This document shows positions 44,330 through 55,165 of a stretch of 64,000 nucleotides of DNA, piece by piece; position 1 is the stretch's first letter; each line of letters opens with the position of its first letter. This DNA is from Agrypnia vestita (taxonomy: Eukaryota > Arthropoda > Insecta > Trichoptera > Phryganeidae): positions 62,001 through 126,000 of the forward strand of contig JADDOH010002329.1 of assembly GCA_016648135.1 (NCBI GenBank). The letters run 5' to 3'. The notes beneath the pieces are model-generated. The model did not search any database. It was not told where the DNA came from and saw only the letters and a list, made by a program, of their open reading frames with translations. The translations under genes were made by a program, and so were the position numbers.

Positions 44330-44620
44330 CCTATCATCAGGACGCAACGTATACTAAAAATTAAAATTAGAAGTATAGACATTAATTAACAAAAGTAAAT
44401 ATAAAAAAGTTTATTAACTAATTAAGAACTAATGTAAAAAAAAAATTAATTATCACATTAGTTCAATTATCAATCAGTTCAACCCCCTTTTTTAATATTT
44501 ATTTTTTTAATTTTCTTCAACATCCAATTTAAATTTTTTAGTATACGTTGTATCCTAAAGAAGAGATCATGGTCCCGAAACACGTTTAAAATTCAATAAA
44601 TGGTGATTTTATAATTTGTA
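44330..44620. mobile_element. Penelope-like terminal repeats in inverted arrangement
   Basis: The minus-strand copy at 44330-44390 has GTCCTGATGATAGGAC preceded by GTATACGTTGC. The plus-strand copy at 44535-44605 has AGTATACGTTGTATCC, CTAAAGA, a weak hairpin, GAAACACGTT and AATAAATGGTGATTTT. This is the same inverted layout as at 32764-33215, without the coding part. Confidence 0.6.
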
Positions 44621-44624
44621 TGTG

Positions 44625-45140
44625 TTTAAATGCTTATCTGTATAACTTATAAATTGGCGTTTATTCTAGAAAGATCCTCAGGAATATCCTAGGATCATGC
44701 TGAGTGGTTTCAGTTCTTTTATTTGCTTAATGTCTTCTTCTAGTACTGCCATCTTTTAACAACTTTCAGGATAGCTGTCGCTTAATTTTTCAACTCAAGA
44801 GAATAATTGAGCATATGGGTTCCTATGGAAAACCAAATAACTCCTGATTATTTTTACTTTATAGATAGTTTTTCGGTACAGAGAGTGTCGTTACGTACAA
44901 TGATATACACGATGTGATTGGAAAATTAATTTAATCATCCTCACGGCCTGAATGTGTAATATGTGTACCTTACCTCAGTTAAACAATCTTTCACCAAAAT
45001 ACATAATAAACTAAAAAATCAATAACTAATTAAATCAGTGCATTGTCAGAAATATTAAAATCTAACTAGTTTGTATATGATTTTATTGTATAAATTTTTA
45101 AAATATTATTATTGATTCTATGAATCTTAATTAATTAACT
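44625..45140. other. AT-rich DNA, nothing recognised
   Basis: No supported feature. Confidence 0.4.
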
Positions 45141-45144
45141 AACT

Positions 45145-45625
45145 AAGCGTCACGTCGTTTCCCCGTAAGGCTAGGCAGAGAGGATAAATTGCCATTTTCT
45201 TGTATTTGGCACACTGCTTTGCTTCGGCTCAATTCATACATCTTCTCATGCAAGCTCGACGCTTGTTGAAGTTTTTAACAGGGCCATCCTCTTATACTTG
45301 TTGTATCTAATCATGTCAGGTATTTCGCGGACGCTCTTTATTCCTGTTGCCTTCGCCCAATATATTTTTCTTACCGTCCTCTACATGCTCGTACGTCCTA
45401 TGTTCATGACCAAACCATTTAAGCACTCCTTCCTTTTTTCTAACTACCACATCTAGCATTGCAATCACTTCTAATTTGGTCAGTCTACCGACCAAAGATT
45501 TTCCGCATAAGCGCCTTAGTGACCGCATTTTCACCGCATTTAGTCTACCTTCATTACTTTTTTGCCAATTCCAGGCTTCATCTCCATACTTCGGATTTGG
45601 CACTAGAACGTTAGTCTTGCTTCCT
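45145..45625 (-). pseudogene. LINE-A ORF2 C-terminus and 3' end
   Basis: The minus-strand 95-codon frame (45316-45603) reads YGDEAWNWQKSNEGRLNAVK, then MRSLRRLCGKSLVGRLTKLE, VRKKEGVLKWFGHEHRTYEH and a basic end. This is the post-catalytic region of RTE/BovB-type LINEs: a YG-E-W motif, the MR-LR-CG helix, then W-FGH. The 3' end TTACGGGGAAACGACGTGAC lies at 45145-45165, next to a TTAA/CTAA tail. It is 5'-truncated and frameshifted beyond 45316. Confidence 0.75.
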
Positions 45626-45629
45626 TTGA

Positions 45630-45940
45630 CAGGTTCTTACTGGCCATAATTATTCATGTTGTCATTCATCAAAAGAGTAAACTTCTTACTAACTCTTACA
45701 ATACACATTGATGGAAAATGGTTTGTCTATTTCGGATGGTGGACACGATTTCCTATATTTCTGCAGACTTAGTTACGTTTAATATAACAAAATGGCGTGA
45801 ACTCTGTCCATCTATCTATCACTTGTGATAATCGTCGGCCGCCTGATGGTTGGTTGTACATTCAAGTGCAGATATCGAAATGCGATCCTCTACGAATTCA
45901 GTGTTGCAGCACCATCAAACAGTTTGACCATCATTAAGGC
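45630..45940. other. Mixed-composition DNA, unassigned
   Basis: Contains GATAATCGTCGGCCGCCTGA near 45828-45847. The 68-codon frame 45825-46031 is not recognised. Confidence 0.3.
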
Positions 45941-45944
45941 AGCA

Positions 45945-46527
45945 CATTCATATTTTGGCGTTTTTTTTTACGAAAATGTGAACTGCAATTTTTACAGGGC
46001 ACTTTTCATACATTGGAGTTTTTATTTTTAAATAATAATAAAGGTGTTTTTATTAACAAAACTCACTTTTATTTAGTGAGTAAAGCCTCAAAATACGAGA
46101 ATAAATAGAACGTACTGTTTAAAATCATGTCATAAAAATAAAAAGCGTTTTGAAATCAACAAAAAACGTAAAAATTTCTTCCAAATTTAAAACATTATAA
46201 CTTTATTAATATTGAATGTTTCTTAATTTTCCTAGAATCTAGAAAATTAAGTATACTTTATACGTATAAAAAAAACATTATGCTACATATAAATATTCAT
46301 TTAAACTTTGCGCCGCCTAGGACACTATACACGATTTTTTTGGCTGGGTCTAGTTGATTAATGCTTATATTTTCTTAATTATTGTAAATAATTATTAGTT
46401 TATTACTTTTATATAAGTTCTATCTAAGTTATTGCTTTAAAAAGTTGCAGTCTAGAACACACATTCTGGTATAAATGAATAATAAAAACCCACATTTTCG
46501 TAAAAAAACGCCGAAATATGCATTTGT
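45945..46527. repeat. Long-range inverted repeat, 36-bp arms
   Basis: CATTCATATTTTGGCG, a T run and TACGAAAATGTG at 45945-45980 is the reverse complement of 46492-46527 apart from a T-run length change and two substitutions. About 510 bp of AT-rich DNA lies between. It may mark the ends of a decayed transposon. Confidence 0.55.
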
Positions 46528-46682
46528 AGTGAATGTCCAGCTTTAACTCATAAACAGGCCGAGCAGAAAAGTCTTCGTGATACAAATGCTACAAAGGTTT
46601 TATAGCGTGAATAAAGAAACATAAGTCTAATATTTTCTGATTTTTTCTGTATTTTTCCTCTTAAGCCCAAAAAAAGATTTCC

Positions 46683-46735
46683 ATATTTACTCCATATAAA
46701 TACCTTCGTCTCTGTGAGTGAGAGATCTATAATTT
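46683..46735 (-). mobile_element. FB-A terminal fragment
   Basis: TTACTCCATATAAATACCTT and CGTCTCTGTGAGTGAGAGATC form the right end of the FB-A family. Confidence 0.6.
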
Positions 46736-46739
46736 ACTT

Positions 46740-47970
46740 TAATTTTTAAAAAAAGCTGCATTTTTTGGCAAACACATTTATTTGTTAAAAAATAAATGCA
46801 AAGAGAAGTGTTGCACAAAGCAAAACTTTACAAACATTATAGGCTATACTAGGTGTGTATGTCAGATTCCTGGTACTGTAGATTCGACATTTTTTTGAGG
46901 TTCCCTAAGCAGGCTTATGTAAGTCCACAAGATAAATCCATCAAATATAAATTTTAATATAAAAAATATAAATAGTAATATAAAAAAATAACATTTATTT
47001 TTGATAGTGTATTTTCATCGCATTATAGAAAATACTAATGATCAAACGATCCCTGGCAAAGACCTGGACCTATCTGAGTAGATATCCTTTAATATTATGA
47101 ATGAGATGTATCTCTTTTGGTTACAATGAGTCGCAAATTGCAGGTTAAAATAACAGAGACGCCATTATTTCAATTTTTTTTGGCGTTTCTCTTCTATAGT
47201 GTGTTCTTGCCATTGTATTATATTGACAAGTATTATATTGCTCCGTTTTCAACTGGAATGAGTATTTTTCTTTATTTTTGAAATTGTATTTATATACGAT
47301 TAAGTTTATTTGAATGAGGAATTATGGAACATAATTCTGAGTAGGTAAATTATTTCAATTCTGTTAGTCAAGGAGACTTATGCCCTTGGGTTTCAGGAAA
47401 CTTGTTAGTAATATTTAAGTAATTTGTGATTGTTAGAGGATATTAAGTTTGGAATGTTTACTTATTGCATCTAGTTAACTATACAAGAACGCCAGTAGAG
47501 CCCCAGGTGTCGCCTTTTACCACACAACATCATTGAGGCGATACGTTAGATGTCGTAAGAAATTAATAAAATACAAATACATATTGTACAAAATCTTAAT
47601 GGTAACCAGTGCCAATAAATCTTATTTAATTTTTGACCCAACACATTTATTTAGTATAAACGCTTTTAAGAGCTTTTACAAAAAAATTAGGTAAAGTAAT
47701 AAATAAAAAGTAAGATATAAGCAAATATAAGTATAAAGCATGATCAATAATAACATATAGCAGGAATTTAACAAGCAGGTATAATGTAGGTATCCAGCAA
47801 GTAAAGATACAGTAGGTATTTTTAGTATAATTCATGGGCAAATTTCACATAATGGCACATAAAAAGAAGCTAGATGTTTGTAGTCAGCGAGAAAATAATT
47901 AGTAGACCTTTCTGTAAATAACTCCCTTTACTAACATGTATAATTATTAACCTAACATAATATTAACAGT
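46740..47970. other. AT-rich DNA, nothing recognised
   Basis: A small hairpin of AAACACATTTATTTG with its surroundings is near 46765-46800. No gene or repeat family. Confidence 0.4.
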
Positions 47971-47974
47971 ATAT

Positions 47975-48205
47975 TTACATTTCTCTGATGGTACAAATAA
48001 CATTTTGTGGTCCGTACAAAGCGACAGTACATTTCTGACCGCGATAGTTGCATGTTGTAGCCTTTATGCAACATGTCTCAAACAATGGAATTCGACCGTA
48101 ACCCGGTTGGTGGTTAAAGATATTCAGCAAAGAGTCATCTTGAAAATGTAGCTCATACGTCAAATATTTTGGCCGCAATATTAATGATGGAACTAATCAC
48201 ATTTG
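47975..48205 (-). CDS. Possible terminal exon, cysteine-containing, unknown
   Basis: A minus-strand frame, open for 71 codons from just after a TGA near 48193 to the TAA at 47975, has no ATG near its start. The residues include DDSLLNIFNHQPGYGR, then FETCCIKATTCNYRGQKCTV and NVICTIREM at the end. Five cysteines and a varied composition look more protein-like than most frames here. GATTAG upstream could be a splice acceptor but has no pyrimidine tract. No AATAAA is close downstream. I do not recognise a family. It borders the CpG-rich island 48190-48620, which could mean a real locus, or composition may be the only reason. Confidence 0.25.
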
Positions 48206-48620
48206 CGGTGGTCAGGAATTCTAGTTAAATGAATCCGCCCCCATTGTTAGGCGGGGGTGGGATTAGAAGGCCTCGATTAGGCGGGCCTATACCATTGGCG
48301 ACCATCATTTCATTAATCAGGCAATTACCGCTGTTTCAATTCTACGGCAGGGCGTCTACCCTGGCGGGGGTAGGGGGGGCGCCCCCTGCATCCCTGACCG
48401 CCGCCCGATCTGCCGGTGGTGGCTGCATGCACTAATCTAACTAATCATTCGATTTTGACGTTTATCTACTAACAACCACGGCACCATAGACGCGCCCGTA
48501 CCGATTGATTAATATCGCAACTAAGGACGTTAAGAACCACTTCTCCGGAAACGTAAAATTGATTTATACGAATGCCGTGACGCGTTATTGACAGTATATG
48601 GATCGACTGTTGACCCGTCA
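48190..48620. promoter_or_regulatory. GC-rich island, candidate regulatory DNA
   Basis: GGCGGGGGTGGGATTAGAAG, GATTAGGCGGGCC, GGCGGGGGTAGGGGGGGCGC and GACCGCCGCCCGATC, interleaved with CATTTCATTAATCAGGCAATTAC and GATTGATTAATATCGC homeodomain-type cores. GGATTAG/GATTAGG words recur. The 68-codon plus frame is compositional. No repeat partner. Confidence 0.45.
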
Positions 48621-48765
48621 GAAATTCTTTTACTTCCTCCGTAATGTTATTGTTTTACTTTAAAAAACAATTTAATTAATTCACAACACGTGAAGTACAA
48701 TTTATAACTAGTTACTAGTTAATATAACAAAACCAATTTATAACTAACAAACATAACATACCCTC

Positions 48766-48870
48766 GTAGCCTAGTGGGCTCCGTGTTCGATTCCCGGTGA
48801 GGTCAAAATGAATCTATGATTTACTCGTGCCTAGGTCTTTCGCTTGTGTAATTGGTCCTCTTTGCCTCTT
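48766..48870 (+). mobile_element. SINE-1, tRNA-derived, with shortened head
   Basis: An A box (GTAGCCTAGTGGG, 48766-48778) is followed after only four bases by a B box (GTGTTCGATTCCC, 48783-48795), so about 30 bp of a normal tRNA-like head is deleted. The body CTTTCGCTTGTGTAATTGGTCCTC at 48837-48860 matches 6225-6290 (minus) and 50040-50073. Confidence 0.7.
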
Positions 48871-48888
48871 GAAGCGTTAAAAAATTAT

Positions 48889-49048
48889 AGAAGTCTCACA
48901 AAGATCAAGCTATTTATATGAGAAACGTGTATGAAAGTTTTTTGTACGATAGCCCAGGGATTAAAACCTGAAAGAGCTGGCTTAAGTGATCACTCTATAG
49001 AACACATCGTTCACTCATTCCAATCGTAAGAACATCCACACATTATCA
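48889..49048 (+). mobile_element. FB-A element, short form
   Basis: TAGAAGTCTCACAAAGATCAAG, ACGATAGCCCAGGGATTAAA, GCTGGCTTAAGTGATCACTC and CGTAAGAACATCCACACATT. It is nearly the same layout as 22396-22555. Confidence 0.75.
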
Positions 49049-49049
49049 A

Positions 49050-49950
49050 AATTTCAAAAGTTCCATATATGTTTTAAATCTTTATGATTGAGTTGACTCA
49101 AATAATCAACGCGATACACTCAATAAAGAGAAATCAACAAAAGTTCGCCGTGTGGTCAAACAACTAACGGCAGCGTACTACAGATAAATTTGTTTATTAC
49201 CGAATATTCTGAGTGACGCTATACCCTCTCTAATTAAGTAAGTAAACATTTAATTGATTAGTAGTGACTAAATCATAACTATAATTTTGAATTTCAAACT
49301 CTTAAAAAAAATTAAACAGTAAACTCGATTTGTCACATATCCGCCCTCAACAACTCCATATTGAAGCCATACAAAACGATGACAGAAGGAGACATTATTG
49401 CGAAATTAAAAAATTAATAAGTATACATAAAGACGTTTCATTGTTATTAACATAATTGTCACAGAATTTCGCTAAAAGTATTTTGGAATATTACTGTTAT
49501 TAGCTGCCGCTCGGTCCTTCCGGCCCCGTTTTTTTCGCTCCAACGAACCTGACCCTTCGTACCAAAGTAGCATCCAGACTTTTTGTTCCTGACCACACAT
49601 ATCAGGCGAGGCTCTTAAATTTAAACTAAAATGATATGTAATAAATTAAACGTGTGGCAATTCCAATTTTAATTCAAAATAACTCCACAAAACAATAATA
49701 TTCTGCATGCATCATATTTTTTCTCACAAGATTAAGTTGTATGTTACATTATGCGTTTTTTAAGATCTATTTCTGCTGTAAATTACAGAAATTTTTCTCT
49801 GTTGACACACAAATCTATGGGCGGTGTCTATTACCTTACGTAAATAAGGTAATCAGAAATGAGACCTTTGTGACTGGTAATATAAATCAGTCATTGTTTC
49901 ACATGTAAAAGACTATAATTCAAAATAGCGAGCTTTTGATAAGACATTTA
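49050..49950. other. AT-rich DNA, one mixed patch
   Basis: GCTGCCGCTCGGTCCTTCCG at about 49503-49522 is the only break. No gene. Confidence 0.35.
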
Positions 49951-49954
49951 TTTA

Positions 49955-50090
49955 TATGGTGGTTCTCATAGTCCATACCGAGGGTTCCGCGTTCGATTCC
50001 CAGTATTTTCACAATAAACAGATGGTTTACTAGAAGTGTTGTGATGTTTCGCTTCAGTAATTGGGCCTCATGGTCTGTGTTTAAAATAAA
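49955..50090 (+). mobile_element. SINE-1, tRNA-derived
   Basis: An A-box-like stretch (TATGGTGGTTCTCATAG) and a B box (GCGTTCGATTCCC, 49989-50001) are about 30 bp apart. The body is TGTTTCGCTTCAGTAATTGGGC and CTCATGG, followed by an AAAATAAAAT-type tail from about 50083. Confidence 0.7.
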
Positions 50091-50099
50091 AATAAAATA

Positions 50100-50350
50100 A
50101 AACTCTTCTCAGGAGAGTAGTAATGCATGACAATCATGTATTTACCGCCATTATACAATTCTTTGTCAATTTAACTTTTGACAAATGTCTTGACATTTCG
50201 CGTACGTCTGGTTTGTGTGTTTTTATCACAACAATCTTGTTATCCTGAGAATAACATGGAAAATCGCTAAATAGAATGAGCGATATGCAAAAAATAAATT
50301 ATCTTTACAGTTGAGCTTGAATTTTATTTTATTATTATTAATTATTAACG
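50100..50350. other. AT-rich DNA, nothing recognised
   Basis: No supported feature. Confidence 0.35.
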
Positions 50351-50353
50351 TTT

Positions 50354-50508
50354 TCGTCGGACTCTCTGGGCGACGATTGACCAATTCAAAGTGGCCAATG
50401 AATTGATGGTCGAGGTGACTATCTGGAGCGTATGTCCACAACTTCATCGGGCTCTCTGGGCGAAGATTGACCAATTCAAAGTAGCCAACGAACAGATGGT
50501 AGACGGTT
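50354..50508. repeat. Tandem duplication, 90-bp period
   Basis: CTCTCTGGGCGACGATTGAC at 50362 is repeated 90 bp later with one change, and the following CAATTCAAAGTGGCCAATGA and GATGGT words also recur. About 1.7 copies. The minus-strand frame repeats an NLRPESPMK/NRRPESPTK motif, which is a consequence of the duplication. Confidence 0.85.
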
Positions 50509-50514
50509 ATTAAC

Positions 50515-51855
50515 TTAAATATGAAGCAACCTAGCTATTATAAACGTAAAACGAAACTTATGTAAAAGTTACACTTATAAATTACCTGTTTTCTTTTTTT
50601 GCCATATTTTTGATGTGAATCGTATTTTGTAATTATCATTCTCTCTCCTCCATGGTAATTTAAAGCAATCATATATTTGACTCAATTTTATTGTCCTTTG
50701 TTGTTCATCTCACTATACAAACAAAATAAAATATATAACATTCTAATGTTAAAATAGGAAATATTTCTGATACGATTATAATATGCGTAAGTAATTTCAA
50801 TAAATACCTATATGATTTCAAGCTATTTATTTTTCTTATCATTTAAAAACAAAGTATTTGTTGTGTTTAATTAATACGGCACAAGACAAGATAATGCAAC
50901 GCTAAAATGGCGTCTAGGTCCAGTTTTGAAACACAATTCATCAAAAATTATTCATTTTTTAACTCATTTTAGTCCTGTATAAAATCTTATATATTTATTA
51001 TTTTTTATGTCTGATATTTCTAGAATATTGTGAGAATTTGGCCGCCAGTATTATGAAGCAAATGAATACAATTTTAGTTGAGTTGAATGAGTAAATATAG
51101 TGCTGTGCAATACCATTGACTTTCAAAATTGAGTTTAACGAATTAGTCTGGTATTTTACAGCTTAGAAGTTTGCATGGTCTGTTTAATTAATTAATAATA
51201 CACAGTCTACTGAAGGAACATAAACTTATGTGGTATTAGTTTGAGAAGCTTAAGAAGTATTTCTTAAGAAGTACCGGCTGGCTCGGCTGCTGCCAGATCT
51301 GCGGCTGATCTTGGGGACGAGTCCTGCAGTAAGCGTCCAAGTTTCAGCACCTTGGGAGGAACACATTGTTTGTTTTGTATGTAAAGATTAAGCCACATCT
51401 ACAAAAAATATTATTATAAGGCGAGTGCTTGTAATACGAAGATTTCCGACCACTTGGTATAAATAACATATGTAATTATCATTTTTTAGTTTTATAAAAC
51501 TAAAAAATTATACTTATATACCACGATTTTCAATTACGGTAGCGAAACTTCTTGTTTTGTTAAATTCTTGATCTGTGTTGACAGGTCAGTCCTGGTCTTG
51601 TGAAAATGACGTCCAGCTCTCTCTCCATCTCTTTGGTGGTCTCCTCTCGCGCATCACGGCTCTGGGAAGTCTGCTTCATTCCGCGACATGCTCCCTCCAG
51701 AAATGCCTTCTCTGCCTGCTCCATCTTACAATGTCTTGTATATCGCAGGTTCTGCAGATTTCCGCATTGGGTACTCTGTCTCTGAGTGTTACACTTACAT
51801 TTTGGGCCCGCGTTCCATGACTTTTCACTTTTAGTACACTGATATAATTGTGTAT
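50515..51855. other. AT-rich DNA with two mixed patches
   Basis: 51265-51370 (GGCTGGCTCGGCTGCTGCC) and 51575-51820 are less AT-rich. The latter lies just beyond the 3' side of the LINE-B copy and may be its untranslated tail. Frames on both strands there (up to 108 codons) disagree with each other and match nothing known. Confidence 0.35.
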
Positions 51856-51859
51856 AATC

Positions 51860-52215
51860 TTCATCTTCTTCTCCAATGCTGAACATAGGCCTCTTCCATA
51901 TCCTTCTTTCCTTTCCTGTTGTTTGCTTCTTGTAGCCATTTCACCCCCCCCCTCCAGCCCACCGAACATCGACGAGGTCTTCCAAAGCCTCTTTTATTCT
52001 CCCAAGGTCTCTCCACCTCGGAACTCTTGGAGTCCATATTGTGGCATCCTGTCTTGCAAAATGCCCTGCCCGTAGCCATTTTAGCTTCGCTACACGACCC
52101 ATGATATCCACTACTTTAGTTCTGTGCCTCATTTCATCATTTCTTACTCTATCTCTTAGCAGGCATGGATCTCTCCATGGATCTTTGCGTGCATTTGATC
52201 TGTGTGTATAATACA
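51860..52215 (-). pseudogene. LINE-B ORF2 C-terminus, frameshifted
   Basis: The minus-strand coding runs LLRDRVRNDEMRHRTKVVDI, MGRVAKLKWLRAGHFARQDA, then, after shifts, WENKRGFGRPRRCSVGW and LQEANNRKGKKDMEEAYVQH, ending shortly after. This is the standard tail of an RTE/BovB-like LINE: an LRD-VRN helix, AKLKW-AGH-AR, a GRP-R basic turn, and a final Q-A-R-W-EA-VQ helix. The reverse transcriptase and endonuclease parts are absent. At least two frameshifts are visible. Confidence 0.8.
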
Positions 52216-52219
52216 TATA

Positions 52220-53435
52220 GTGTATTAGTAGGTATCCTTGTTGGTAATATTTATTTATTCTAATATTTATTTATTGAAGTTTATTGAGCAGGAGTAAAAA
52301 GTTATAAAACCTTTACTCTACTTGTCATTAAATTAATCGTGATGCATAGGTTTTTATATTTGCAACACTTACATGATGGTACAATAGATACGTACACGAT
52401 AAAGTATTAATAATTATTGATATAAAATACAAGCAATATTCGGGAAACTTTTCCAAATATTGGCAGAGATAAAAAAAATTGATCCGTTTTTATCACAGTT
52501 ACCAAATTTCGCCCGCGGGCTCTCGATTATCCCCGCTGGACCCGGCTCCAATGCACGTAAAAAATTTTAGTCATAGAGATTAAAATATTCAGTTGTCTGG
52601 CGTTCTTTTGTACGTGTAATATATTTAAATACATATTTTATTACACCCTTTTTTACATTTTTTCTAAACATCCTTAATAATCCAATAAATAATAATAAAA
52701 ATTCTATAAATCCTTAATAATCCAATACGTGCGTCCGTAACTTTCTAAAATTTAAATGTCTGTCTGTCTGTTCGTTATACAAATCTACACCTCTTGACGG
52801 ATCTGACAAAAATTTATCTTACTTATTTTTAGGACCCCGCCTGAAAACAATGGCAACATTTCTCCCCTCCCCCTTTACCCCACCTCTTCCCCTAATACCC
52901 TGATATATTTTCTATACAAATCTACAATGTTTGACAAAATTTACCTAAATTTTGCATACGTATTCTTTAGGACCCGACCAAACATAGAAATGTACATAAT
53001 TTTTGACGGGTTAAAGCTAGTAATAATTAAGAATGTCCGTCCGTAACTTACCATTCAATAGCTGATTTCATTCCGTTTTCAAAATAGGTATGATTTTAAA
53101 ATTATTATTAAGTAAAATGAAAATATTTTTTTACTTTACGCTTTTATAATAAAATACTATGAATTTTTTCTTATATTTCAATTGAATGAACATTAAAACA
53201 AATAAGTGTATCAATTACTACATTGCAAAAGTTAGGTATTAATCACACTGATCAACAAATTTTTGCTGCAAGAAATATTATTAGGTTTTTATTTTGAAAT
53301 ACTTACCTACCCTGATTTTAAAAATTTATTTATTTTGTTTCGATCAGGTCAACTTTTTGTGTTACAGCTGCCTACCCGTTAAATTATATTTTAATCGTTT
53401 TACCTTAACTTTTTAGTTCTCGCCATATTGTGTTT
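52220..53435. other. AT-rich DNA with transposon-like text
   Basis: TGTCTGTCTGTCTGTTCG at about 52755-52775, followed by AAATCTACA-type words repeated near 52783 and 52918 and GGACCCCGCC/GGACCCGACC at 52831 and 52972, suggests a decayed and partly duplicated repeat. CCTTAATAATCCAATA also occurs twice (52670, 52711). No ends found. Confidence 0.35.
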
Positions 53436-53439
53436 CAGT

Positions 53440-54362
53440 ATAGTGCTTGTGTTTTGTGTTTGCCGAGTTAAGCGATTGTAAAATTATGGAAGGAAAGTGT
53501 AAAAATGATCCTGACAAGTTTTGCTGCATTTGAGGTGAACTTGCTTTTAAAACTCAAAGGAGAAAGTTGACACCATTAGTAAAAAAGTTGTGTGAACTTT
53601 ATTTTGACTTTGCTGTCAGACAACCAGATAAAGCGTGGATTCCACATATCTTGTTACATATGTGGGCCTTCTAAGTGGATGGTCAAAAAGATCTCAATAT
53701 GTCTTTTGGAGTTTAGATGATTTGGACATAATCCACGAACCGTTCATCAGATTTTTATTTTTGTCTTACTGATACAAAAGGCATTACAATTAAAACTTTA
53801 AAAAAATTGAATTATACTGAGCTGTCATCTGCTAAAAAACGGATCCCTCACAGTGAAGAACTACTTGTACCGGAACCACTTCAAAGTTCCGATTTGTCTA
53901 CTACATCGGAGGAAATAGATAACGCAACGTTAGATCCTGACTTTCAAGAAGCTTCTTACTGTCTCAAGGAGATTTCGTTGTTCCGGTTCGCGATTTAAAT
54001 TTATCCAAACAGCAACTTTTAGGTCACGATTAAAGGGATAGAATTCGTTGCAACCAAGAAGAAAAGTCTCATGAAAGTGACTTCAAATTTTCTTGGAAAT
54101 CACCGATCAAATCACTATAAAAGAATTTTTGAGGAGCTTTAAAGAACTTATATGGCTTTAGGTTGTCACAAAACCTTAAAAATTCCTGCATTCTCATTTG
54201 GACTTCTTTCCTAAAAATTTGGGTGCTGTCAGCGATGAGCGTGGTGAAAAAGTCCACCAGGACGTTTCTACAATAGAAAAACGATATCAGGGGCCCACGT
54301 ATGCGTATTATTGTTGGAAATTACGGAATATAAATACAGAAGAATATCAAAACTTGTATATT
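53440..54362 (+). pseudogene. Transposon-borne gene, internally deleted pseudogene
   Basis: The start is ATGGAAGGAAAGTG at about 53487, translating MEGKCKNDPDKFCCI, then a TGA where a cysteine codon would complete a CxxC pair, then GELAFKTQRR. A second CxxC pair (SCYICG) lies near 53650 after a frameshift. Residues SSAKKRIPHSEELLVPEPLQ to DPDFQEASY follow in the frame 53807-53998. After about 100 unmatched bases the C-terminal part resumes: FLHSHLDFFPKNLGAVSDER, a GEKVHQDVSTIEKRYQG motif, YYCWKLR and a TAA. I recall this architecture from a multi-copy arthropod gene family usually annotated as uncharacterised. The large middle portion is missing. The closing HQD and RYQG residues make the match persuasive, but no formal name can be given. 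Confidence 0.65.
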
Positions 54363-54495
54363 TAATACTGTATACGAATTAATTTTGTTCATAAAATATA
54401 ATAAAAAATAAATAAAAATAAAATATAAATGCAGAAGAATATCAAAACTTGTTTATTTAATACTATATGCAAATTATTTTTGTTTATAAAAGCTT
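54328..54495. repeat. Tandem duplication, about 91-bp period
   Basis: AGAAGAATATCAAAACTTGT with the following ATTTAATACT and GTTCATAAAA/GTTTATAAAA words occurs at about 54341 and 54432. The first copy includes the last codons of the pseudogene, so the duplication arose after or with insertion of that gene. Confidence 0.75.
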
Positions 54496-54499
54496 TATT

Positions 54500-54790
54500 T
54501 TTGTAAAAATGTAAAAATCATATTATAATAAAACTATTCGTATTTGGGGTATTCTACGAGTAATATCAATTCTATTATCCTCACCCTTGTTTTAAACATA
54601 ATTAGTTAACAGTTTTCTTGTTACATACAAAAAGTGTTATTAATCAAAATATATCATTTTCTGTGTAGCAATGTCACCTTTCTATGTAGGCTCAAATAAT
54701 AATAAGGTATAATGGTAATAATAAGGTGTAAGAACCAAAAGACTTCCACACCGATATACTTTCCCATATAAATCTCGAATTCAATACATT
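54500..54790. other. AT-rich DNA, nothing recognised
   Basis: No supported feature. Confidence 0.35.
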
Positions 54791-54796
54791 CTAAAT

Positions 54797-55165
54797 TAAT
54801 AATCCTCGATGACTGCATTCATTTTTTTGAATATTGCTGCCTTTGTTTTTATGCATATTTTGTATAAATACTTTTATTTAAACCTTTTATTTAAACATTT
54901 ATTTAAATGTATTTTTACAACCGATATTTCGTAGCCACGATGAACAAATCATTCATCATTTAAACAAGTGGGGAATCCGAAAGTTGGTTTGTTTCATAAT
55001 CGTTTGGGTGATTTTTTCTTGATGGAACCAGTAGATCACGCACCAGATGCTCTCCCTGCTTGGTGCTGTGGTGCCAACGACCCCAAACCCTCATGCTACC
55101 GAGGGTGCTCTTAATTAAGAGCAACAACGTACTAAGTGCAGGCGTCGAAACTTGTATTTCTACCG
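54797..55165 (-). repeat. Rep-X fragment beside a GAAAC-type repeat
   Basis: The first 65 bp match Rep-X at 36790 in inverse (TGACTGCATTC, ATATTGCTGCCTTTG). From 54920, ACCGATATTTCGTAGCCACG (inverse GGCTACGAAATATCGGT) and, at 55140, GGCGTCGAAACTTG are two further GAAAC-type words in opposite orientation. About 210 bp of less AT-rich DNA lies between. The 69-codon minus frame in it is not recognised. Confidence 0.4.

Noticed and set aside
45825..46031. 68-codon open frame in mixed-composition DNA
   Set aside because: It starts at a non-ATG codon, resembles nothing known, and overlaps one arm of a long-range inverted repeat.
51560..51886. Overlapping frames of 60-108 codons on both strands
   Set aside because: They lie just beyond the 3' end of a LINE remnant, contradict each other and show no domain. 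Treated as transposon tail.
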